A program made the translations under genes and the position numbers. Shown piece by piece: positions 8,103 to 15,300 of a DNA stretch of 36,987 nucleotides. The stretch covers positions 1 through 36,987 of the forward strand of contig CALLUO010000068.1 in NCBI GenBank assembly GCA_938010425.1, given 5' to 3'. Positions within the stretch are counted from its first letter, which is position 1. Each line of letters opens with the position of its first letter. Source of the stretch: an uncultured Elioraea sp. (lineage in GTDB: Bacteria > Pseudomonadota > Alphaproteobacteria > Acetobacterales > Acetobacteraceae). The notes under the pieces were generated by a model that saw only the letters and a program-made list of their open reading frames with translations, was not told where the DNA came from and searched no databases.

Positions 8103-9053
8103 TCACTCGAGATTGGCGAACAAAGGGGTCGCGAGATAGCGCTCGGCGTAAGAGGGGCAGATCGTGACCACGCGCTTGCCTGCCAGCGACGGGTCGCGCG
8201 CCACTTTCAGCGCTGCCGCCACTGCCGCGCCAGAGGAGATGCCGACCGCGATCCCTTCCGTGCGTGCGACGCGCCGGGCGGTGGCGATCGCCTCCGCCTC
8301 GGCGATGCGGATCACGCCGTCGAGCTGTTCAAGGTCGAGCACGCGCGGTCGGAACCCCGCCCCGATGCCCTGAATTCCGTGCCGGCCCGGCGCGTCGCCT
8401 GACAGCACAGCGCTTTCGTCCGGCTCGACGGCGAACACACGCAACGAGGGGCGGCGCGGCTTTAGAGCGCGCGCGATCCCGCTCACCGTGCCGCCGGTGC
8501 CGACCCCGGCGACGATTGCATCCACTTCGCCTGCTGTATCGGCCCAAATTTCTTCAGCCGTGGTGCGCTCGTGGATTTCCGGGTTGGCCGGGTTGTCGAA
8601 CTGGCGGGGCATAAAACTGTTCGGGGTTTCGGCGAGAATTCGTTCAGCCTCGGCGATCGCGCCGCGCATGCCCTCTTCGGCCGGGGTAAGCACGACCTCG
8701 GCGCCGAGCAGGCGGAGCATGCGCCGACGGCTCTCCGACACCCCTTCCGGCATAGTGACGACGAGGCGGTAGCCGCGAGCGGCGGCGACGATGGCAAGCG
8801 CGATGCCTGTATTGCCGGAGGTGGGTTCGACCAGAGTGGCGCCTGGTGCGAGCCGGCCCTCAGCTTCCGCCGCGCGCACCATGGCAAGCCCGATGCGGTC
8901 CTTTACCGAGGCGCCTGGGTTGAAGAACTCGAGCTTGAGGCAGAGGTCAATCGCCAGCCCCTCCTCGGCGGCGAGGCGAGCGGCGCGCACCAGCGGGGTA
9001 GACCCAATGGTGTCGAGGATGCCGTCACGGATCCGGGCGGAGGGGCTGGTCAT
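8103..9053 (-). CDS. cysK: Cysteine synthase A (O-acetylserine sulfhydrylase)
   Basis: PLP enzyme that makes cysteine from O-acetylserine and sulfide. It is 316 residues, the normal length. The PLP lysine is Lys51 in FFNPGASVKDRIGL. The substrate loop is EPTSGNTGIALA, and the phosphate-binding loop is GVGTGGTVSGIARAL. The C-terminal region has the usual AVGISSGAAVAAALK. The start at 9053 is 40 bp from a divergent Rrf2-family regulator, an arrangement like CymR control of cysteine genes in other bacteria. A YeeE/YedE sulfur-type transporter lies just beyond the regulator. The gene therefore sits in a small sulfur-assimilation module. Confidence 0.95.
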   Translation of the reverse strand: MTSPSARIRDGILDTIGSTPLVRAARLAAEEGLAIDLCLKLEFFNPGASVKDRIGLAMVRAAEAEGRLAPGATLVEPTSGNTGIALAIVAAARGYRLVVTMPEGVSESRRRMLRLLGAEVVLTPAEEGMRGAIAEAERILAETPNSFMPRQFDNPANPEIHERTTAEEIWADTAGEVDAIVAGVGTGGTVSGIARALKPRRPSLRVFAVEPDESAVLSGDAPGRHGIQGIGAGFRPRVLDLEQLDGVIRIAEAEAIATARRVARTEGIAVGISSGAAVAAALKVARDPSLAGKRVVTICPSYAERYLATPLFANLE

Positions 9054-9065
9054 GGGGCTGGAATA

Positions 9066-9079
9066 TCACGTTTTCACGT
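9066..9079. promoter_or_regulatory. Direct repeat TCACGT-N2-TCACGT in the cysK/Rrf2 intergenic region
   Basis: The 40-bp gap between the divergent cysK and Rrf2-family starts contains TCACGT at 9066-9071 and again at 9074-9079, in a locally AT-richer segment. Its placement between both start codons suggests an operator for the neighbouring regulator. No consensus was matched, so this is positional inference. Confidence 0.3.
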
Positions 9080-9093
9080 CGTAGTTCAGGGAC

Positions 9094-9582
9094 ATGGCCG
9101 AAAACGCTTCGCGCGCAGCCCCAGCACAGGGGGTGACCGATCTGTCCCTCGCCGCCGACGGTAGGGTCGCGCTTGCCTTGGCCGTGGTGGTCGATGTCGC
9201 CCTGCACGGGGTGGCCGGCCCGGCGGGTGCAGCGGCGATCGCCAACCGCCTGGGGCAGAGCCCGCGCGGCATCGAGCCCCTGCTGCAGACACTGTCGCGG
9301 GCCGGGATCCTGGCCTCGGCCCGAGGCCGCGGCGGCGGCTATCGCCTCGCCCGGGCCCGGCGCGACATCACCGCCGGCGAGGTGGCGCGGGCCGTGCAGG
9401 CAGAGCAGGCGGCGGCCCAGGGCCCCGATCTGCTAGCCGCGGTGATCGCCCCGGCGCTCGCCGAAGTGGCGGAGGCCGCTCTCGCCCAGCTCGACGGCAT
9501 CACGGTGGAAGCGCTGTGCCGGCGCGCGGTCGCGGCCGGGTTGGCGCCGGAACCGCCGGCGGCATTGACCTGGACCATTTGA
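9094..9582 (+). CDS. Rrf2 family transcriptional regulator
   Basis: A 162-residue winged-helix regulator. The region from about residue 16 (DLSLAADGRVALALAVVVDV) matches the start of Rrf2 proteins. The recognition part AAAIANRLGQSPRGIEPLLQ leads into the wing ASARGRGGGYRLARARRDIT, which is highly typical. The IscR/NsrR three-cysteine iron-sulfur cluster motif is absent; there is one cysteine near the C-terminus. It therefore probably senses something other than an Fe-S cluster, as CymR does. It is divergent from cysK and lies 112 bp upstream of the YeeE-type transporter, so it likely controls sulfur acquisition and cysteine synthesis. Confidence 0.85.
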   Translation: MAENASRAAPAQGVTDLSLAADGRVALALAVVVDVALHGVAGPAGAAAIANRLGQSPRGIEPLLQTLSRAGILASARGRGGGYRLARARRDITAGEVARAVQAEQAAAQGPDLLAAVIAPALAEVAEAALAQLDGITVEALCRRAVAAGLAPEPPAALTWTI

Positions 9583-9618
9583 GCGGCCAGTGCGGCTGGC
9601 GTGTGTCAGAGAAAACTG

Positions 9619-9633
9619 CACAAAGCTTTTGTG
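9619..9633. promoter_or_regulatory. Palindrome CACAAA-N3-TTTGTG upstream of the YeeE-type gene
   Basis: A perfect inverted repeat (arms 9619-9624 and 9628-9633) in an unusually AT-rich stretch between the Rrf2-type gene and the transporter. The spacing and symmetry suit a dimeric regulator site or a promoter-proximal operator for the transporter. No known consensus was matched with confidence. Confidence 0.35.
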
Positions 9634-9694
9634 TTGATTTTTGAACTCCGTTGTGGTGAGGTCCTTTCAGAACCAACGCGGAGGCCCTCCCGCA

Positions 9695-10885
9695 ATGATC
9701 GCCCTTCGCCCCGCCCTTCCCTCCCTCTCGTCGTCCGCCTCCCTCCGCGCTCCGGGCTGGTCGCGCGCTGCCCTCGGCGTCGCTGCCGTGCTGCTGCTGG
9801 CGTGCGGTGCCGCCTGGCTCCATGCGCTGCACGGCTGGCGCATCGCTGCGTTGTGGCTGGTGGGGGCTGGCCTTGGCTTCGCACTGCATCGGTCGGCCTT
9901 CACCTTTGCTGGTGGATTTCGCGCTCTTTTGGTGGAGGGGCGCACGCGGGCGATGCGCGCCCAGCTCTTGCTCCTTGGCCTTGGTGCGGTGCTGTTCCTG
10001 CCCACCTTCGCGCTCGCTCCGAGCCTAGGGGTTCAGGTCGGCGGCACCATCGTCCCGGCGGGCCTCGCTACCCTCTTGGGTGCCTTCCTGTTCGGCATCG
10101 GTATGCACTGGGCAGGCGCCTGCGTCTCCGGCACGCTGTTCTGCGCTGGAGCCGGCAGCCCGCCCGCTTGGCTCACCATCCCCTTCGCCATCTTCGGCGC
10201 GACACTCGCCGCGGCCACAGGAGGGAGCTGGTCCACTCTGCCCTCTCTCCCGTCAGTCAGCCTGCAGGGGATTTTCGGCACCGTACCTGCGCTTTTGCTC
10301 ATCCTGTCCGTCCTCGGCTTGGCGTGGATGGGACTCGTCAGGCTCGAACGCCGCCGCAGCGGCAGCGTCGAGCCGCTCTTTGCCGCGCGCGAGGGCCTTG
10401 CCCCGCTCGCGTGGGGGGCGGTCGCGCTTGCTTTCCTCAACCTCATCACCCTGCTGGTCGCGGGGCAGCCTTGGGGCATCGTCGCCGCCTTCCCACTCTG
10501 GGGCAGCCGGCTGATCGGCGAGGTCGGGCTCGATGACCCGGCGTTCTGGGCGTGGTGGGAGCAGCTGGGACGTTCTGCCCGCCTGCTCTCCCCCCTGACA
10601 GCAGATCGGTTCGGCGTGATGGCGGTGGCGCTGGTGCTTGGGGCAGGGCTGTCGGCTGCCCTCACCGGCCGCTTGCTCACCGGCCGCCCACTTTCCTCGC
10701 GCGCGATTGCCGGGGCGGCCTGCGGCGGCACGCTGCTTGGCTTCGGCGCCATCCTCGCCGGGGGGTGCAACATTTCGGCCTATGTGTCGGGCATCGCCTC
10801 GGGCAGCCTGCATGGCTGGGTGTGGATCGCGGCGGCACTTGCCGGCTACGCTACGGGGCTTGGCCTAGCCCGCCGCCTCGGCTGA
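9695..10885 (+). CDS. YeeE/YedE family (sulfur compound) transporter
   Basis: A polytopic inner-membrane protein of 396 residues with about nine to ten hydrophobic segments. It has the two family half-site motifs with conserved cysteines: MHWAGACVSGTLFCAGAGSP in the first half and LGFGAILAGGCNISAYVSG in the second, an inverted-repeat-like layout typical of YeeE/YedE. Characterised relatives (TsuA/YeeE) import thiosulfate or other sulfur species. The ATG at 9695 has GGAGG nine bases upstream and is preferred over a TTG 18 codons earlier. Its neighbours, an Rrf2-type regulator and cysK, support a role in sulfur supply. No TusA-like partner follows. Confidence 0.88.
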   Translation: MIALRPALPSLSSSASLRAPGWSRAALGVAAVLLLACGAAWLHALHGWRIAALWLVGAGLGFALHRSAFTFAGGFRALLVEGRTRAMRAQLLLLGLGAVLFLPTFALAPSLGVQVGGTIVPAGLATLLGAFLFGIGMHWAGACVSGTLFCAGAGSPPAWLTIPFAIFGATLAAATGGSWSTLPSLPSVSLQGIFGTVPALLLILSVLGLAWMGLVRLERRRSGSVEPLFAAREGLAPLAWGAVALAFLNLITLLVAGQPWGIVAAFPLWGSRLIGEVGLDDPAFWAWWEQLGRSARLLSPLTADRFGVMAVALVLGAGLSAALTGRLLTGRPLSSRAIAGAACGGTLLGFGAILAGGCNISAYVSGIASGSLHGWVWIAAALAGYATGLGLARRLG

Positions 10886-11425
10886 AGGTTCGGTCGAGAA
10901 GTCAGCAAGCGCCTCCTCCTCCGCGGCGAGGTGGAGGCTGAGCAAAACCTCCAGCGCGTGCAGGGTGCGGCGGAGTTCGGGCACCGCCGCCGTGCCATGG
11001 GCGCCAAGAGCGATGCCGAAATCGGCCGCCGCGAGCGCGGGGGCGTCGTTCACCCCGTCTCCGACCATCGCGACCGGCCCTGACGCCTGCTCCGCCCTCG
11101 GCGCCGCGATCTTGGCCTGGGGCCTCAGCCCGGCATGCACGGCAGCAAGCCTGAGCGCGAGCCCGATTGGCTCCGCCGCCTCCACCCGGCCGCCGGTGAC
11201 GAGGGCCATCACGGCGGCGAGAATAAGAGGGCAAGGGGTGGCGACGACGACCACGGCGACCGCCCGCAGCGCCTCGCCCGAGACGAGCCAACCCGCCGCT
11301 GCCACGGCAGCGGTGACGAGGAGAAAGACCACAGCGAAAGGGTCCGCCATCCAGGGAGGCTGGCGGCCCTGCCGAGCCGCTGCCATCCCTTTCGCCTTGC
11401 TGCCTGCACCGGCGTGGGTCGACAC
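10865..11425 (-). pseudogene. Heavy-metal P-type ATPase remnant with large internal deletion
   Basis: This 186-codon open frame keeps two separated pieces of a P1B-type ATPase. DPFAVVFLLVTAAVAAAGWL and VVVVATPCPLILA (residues about 28-70) are the transmembrane segment with the CPx motif. VAMVGDGVNDAPALAAADFG (about 118-137) is the hinge motif of the P domain. Only about 50 residues separate them, where intact pumps have around 300. The phosphorylation motif DKTGT and the ATP-binding domain are gone, with a junction near residue 79 (about 11188). The C-terminus is unrelated sequence, and its last 21 bases overlap the end of the YeeE-type gene. It cannot pump metal and is a relic. Confidence 0.75.
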
Positions 11426-11454
11426 CGCCGCGCGGATGCTGGGACGGGGCGGGG

Positions 11455-11846
11455 TCGAGGTGCCGACGGCTCAGCTCTCGACACCGTGCAGGGGCTGTGG
11501 GGCCTCGCCCGCGAACGGGCCGATGCCAGTATCATGGATCTTCGCCAACCGCCGCTCTGCCATTCTGCGTCATGAGCTGGCCCATGTCGGCGCAAACCCT
11601 CGGCGAACGGCGCTTGACCTGCTCGATCTCGGCAACCCTGACCTCAACTGGGTGCGGATCGCGCAAGGATTCGGCGTTGAGGCGGTGGCAGCGGCCGATC
11701 TCGGCATGCTTTCCGACCTGTTGCGTGCCTCGCTCAGCCGGCGCGGTCCATTCCTGATTGAGCTCGCCGTGCTCAGAGCGTGGCCTGCGCGGCTGCGTCT
11801 CCTCACGTCCTTGCGCGCGGTGGGGAAATCCTTTGTCAAAAGATAG
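11455..11846 (+). pseudogene. 3' remnant of a thiamine-diphosphate (acetolactate synthase-like) enzyme
   Basis: The fragment preserves the C-terminal end of an IlvB-type thiamine-diphosphate enzyme. In one frame ADGSALDTVQGLWGLARERA (from 11462) corresponds to the cofactor-binding GDGS region. After a frame change near 11520, a second frame reads WIFANRRSAILRHELAHVG, then LDLLDLGNPDLNWVRIAQGF and LRASLSRRGPFLIELAVL, the normal family ending. The N-terminal roughly 400 residues are missing. It is therefore both 5'-truncated and frameshifted. It abuts the P-type ATPase remnant, so 10865-11846 is a patch of degraded genes. Confidence 0.7.
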
Positions 11847-11888
11847 GAAATACGAAATCGTTATCGTTAGAGGAAAGGCCCTAACCAC

Positions 11889-12332
11889 ATGCACGCCATG
11901 AGCGACAAAACCTCCCGCACTGCCGCTCCCGAGGGAACCGGTGCCGGACGCGACCTCCTTCTGCTCGAGGACAATCCGGCCTTAGCCCGAGTGGTGGCCA
12001 GCGTCGCCCAGGCCGAAGGGTGGCAGGTGCATGATTGCGTCGACGCCGAGCAAGCCGTTGAGACGCTGAGCAGGCTCCGCCCCACAGCCGCGATCATCGA
12101 CTGCATGCTGGCCGAGGGCTCAGGGCTTGACGTGCTGGGGCGGCTCGCTGCGACGGGCCGGGACATTCCTCTGATGATCGTCTCTGGCTACGGCGATTCT
12201 CTGCTTCGAGTGGCGGAACAGACGGCGGAGCGTTGCGGCCTCACCCGCGTGTCGGTCCGCCCCAAGCCCTTCTCGGCCACCGCACTGCGAACCTTCCTGC
12301 ACGAGGCCGCTGCCGGGTCAGACGGGTCTTGA
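11889..12332 (+). CDS. Single-domain response regulator (receiver only)
   Basis: A 147-residue CheY-like receiver with no output domain. Visible active-site residues are the acidic pair around LLLLEDNP (Glu27, Asp28), phospho-acceptor Asp71 in AAIIDCMLAEGSGLDVL, Ser99 in MIVSGYGD and Lys126 in VRPKPFS. The ATG at 11889 has GAGGAAAGG about ten bases upstream; a second ATG three codons later is also possible. The giant hybrid kinase begins four bases after the stop, so the pair is almost certainly one operon and probably a phosphorelay. The 40 bp upstream are AT-rich and carry a tandem ATCGTT (11857-11868), suggesting that the promoter lies there. Confidence 0.9.
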   Translation: MHAMSDKTSRTAAPEGTGAGRDLLLLEDNPALARVVASVAQAEGWQVHDCVDAEQAVETLSRLRPTAAIIDCMLAEGSGLDVLGRLAATGRDIPLMIVSGYGDSLLRVAEQTAERCGLTRVSVRPKPFSATALRTFLHEAAAGSDGS

Positions 12333-12336
12333 CCAG

Positions 12337-15300
12337 ATGACGTCCCGCCCGGCGCGACGCCTCGCTGGCCTTTTGCCGTGGGCGGCTGTCGCGCTTGGGC
12401 TCCTCGTCGTCGCCACAGTTGCGCTCGCTCTGCAGTTCGAGCTGCGGGCCTCACTGCGCAGGGCCGAAGCCGCTTCGTCTGCGCTGGCGGAGAGTGCGGC
12501 AGAAGCGGTGTCGCGCCGGCTCGAGGCGCTGGAGTATGGGCTTTCCGCCATCGCTGCAGCGGTGCGGCCCGACCGGCTGGACAATGCGGCGCATCGCGAC
12601 GAGCTCCACCGCCTCGCCCGGCGGGCTCTGGCGGTCAGCGACGGCGTCCTCGTCTTTACGGTGTTCGATGGCCGCGGCAACCTGATTGCCACCTCGCTCG
12701 TGCCGCCGGAGCGGATGGAGAGGGTCTCACTCGCCGACAGCCCTGCCTTCCTGACGGTCGCGCGCGACTGGCGCCCCTCGCTCAGCGTCAGCGAACGCTA
12801 TGTCGGACGGCTCGGCCACGCCGCTGGGCGCCCCGTGGTCGCGGTCGGGCTTCCCGTGTTCGACCGCGATGGCAGCATCAGCGCCGTTGTCTCTGCCACT
12901 CTGCCGGCCGAGGGGCCTGGTTCCCTCCTGCCGGAGTTCACCGTTCCCGACGATGTCTCGGTCTTGCTGGTCCGGACGGACGGTACACCGATCGGTCGCC
13001 TGCCAGAGTGGATCCCCTGGCAGCCAAGTGCTGACGGTGTGGCGGCGGAGCCCGGCGCGCTCATCGCCGCGCGTGCGGTCAGAGGCGGAACAACTGCGGT
13101 GATCGTGACCCACTCGCGACGCGCTGTGCTGCAGGAATGGCTCAGCTTTGCCCTGCCGGTCGCGGTCGCCGCTCTTGTTTTCGCCGCCGCACTGGCCGTT
13201 CTCGCCCAGCGTTTGGCCCGTAGCCTCGGCCGGCTGGATCGGGCGCTGGCCGAACTCGCCACTCGCGAGGGCGAGCTGCGTCGGGTTGCGGACAGTCTCG
13301 GCATCGGCCTCTGGGTTAGGCGAAGCCCGCAGGCGCGGACGGAATATTTCGCCGAGTTTGTCGAACAGCTGACGGGCAAGCCACTGCAGGTGCTGGAGTC
13401 AAGACCGAACATTTGGCGCGAGGAGGTGGTCGTCCCGGAGGACCGAGAGGGCCTCAAACGCTCTTACCGTTCTGCCGACCTCACCAAGGGCTGGCGGTTC
13501 ACCTATCGAATCGTCGACGCCACCGGGCAGGTGCGCTGGATCGAGGACAAGGCGATCCAACTCCTTGGGCCGGACGGGTCGCCAGGACCAGTCTACGGCG
13601 CGGTGACGGACGTCACCGAAGTGCGCGAAGCGCGCGAAACGATAGCCCGGCAGACGAAGCAGTTGGAAGATGCGAAGCGGCTCGCCGGGCTCTGTTTTTG
13701 GCGGCTGAAACCGGGGGGAGATCGCTACGAGTGGGACGAACAGTCCTACCGCCAGTTCGGCGTGGATCCGGCGAGTTTTGTCCCCACCACAGCGGCGACC
13801 TGGTCTTTGGTCGAGGAGGCAGATCGGCCGCGCCTTCTCGCCGCCCTCGCGCGCGTGGCGGAGACCGGCGAGACGGAAAGCGTGGTGTTCCGCTTTCGCC
13901 GACCCTCAGACGGCGCGCTGCGTGTGCGCTGGTCGCTGATCTCGGCAGAGCGTGACGAGACGGGCCGCATCGTCTACCTCAGCGGAGTCAGCCAGGACAT
14001 CACCGAACGCGAAGCCCTGCACGAGGCGCTGATCCGGCGCGATCTGCAAATGGCCGAAGCTGGACGGCTTGCGGGCTTGGGCTTCTGGCGGCGCCCGCTC
14101 GACGGCTCCGGCCGCCTCGAATGGTCGCCAGAGATGTTCCGCCACTTCGGCGAAACACCCGATTCATTCACCCCGACCATTGAAGCGCTGTACGAACGCG
14201 TTTTGGCCCCTGACCGCGAACTGTTGAAGCGTCTGCCCGAGCGCGTCATCGACAGCGGACAGCCGGCTCAGATCACCTACCGGATCCGCGGCGCGGACGG
14301 CCGAGTGCGCCACCTCTGGGTGTCCATGGCGCTCGAGCGCGACGGCGAAGGACGTCCGGCGGCGCTCTATGGGGTTGCGCTCGACATTTCGGAGGACATC
14401 GCGGCGGAACAGCGCCTCGCCCGGCAGGAGAAGCAAATCGCCGCGGTCGGCCGGGTGGCGAGCATTGGTTTTTACTCCCGCGCCCTCGACGGCTCCCGCT
14501 TCGAAACCACAGCCGTCTTTCGCCGCCAGCACGGGTTTGCAGAAGATGAAACGCCGACCGTCGCTGAGGCCCGCAGCCGCGTGCATCCGGACGACCTGCC
14601 GCTCCTCAACGCGGTCACGGCCCAGCTTGAAGCGGGGGCGGAGACAGCAAGCACCCTGTTCCGCGTCGTTCTGCCCGACGGACGGGTTCGCCGCCTTCGT
14701 CTGCACGCGAGCCTCGAGCGCGACGAGACGGGCACGCCTGTTGCGATCAACGGTCTGACACAAGACGTCACGGAGGAGGTTGAGGCGCGCGAGCGGCTGG
14801 AGCGGCAGAAGACCTTTTTGGAGACGGCTCGCCAAGCCGGCCGAATCGGTTTCTATCGGCGCGATCTCGACAGAGATCTCTACGAGTGGACGCCCGACAT
14901 CTACGAAGATTACGGCGTTGACCCGGCAACGTTCGTGCCGACGCGCGCGGCGGTGACCGCGATGATCCACCCTGAGGATCGAGAGGCGGTTCAGGGGGCA
15001 CGACGCCGCGTGCTGGAAACCGGCGAAACCGGCACGATGCAGTTTCGTATCGTTCGCCCCGACGGGCAGATTCGCTGGCGTGAGGCGGTCGGCAAGCTTC
15101 AGTACGACGACACTGGCCGGCCGATCGCGGTGGTGGGCGTTACCCGCGACATCACGGAGGAGGTGCACGCGCGGGCGCAGATGATTGAGCAAGCAGAACG
15201 GCTTCGCCAGGTCGAGCGCGTGGCCAAGGTCGGCTTCTATCGCCGCGCCCTTGATGGGTCTGTGATGGTCGCCTCCGAAGAGAAGCTTCGCCAGTTCGGC

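Noticed and set aside
10865-11846. Insertion sequence or transposon explaining the gene remnants
   Set aside because: No transposase motif, terminal inverted repeat or target duplication was visible.
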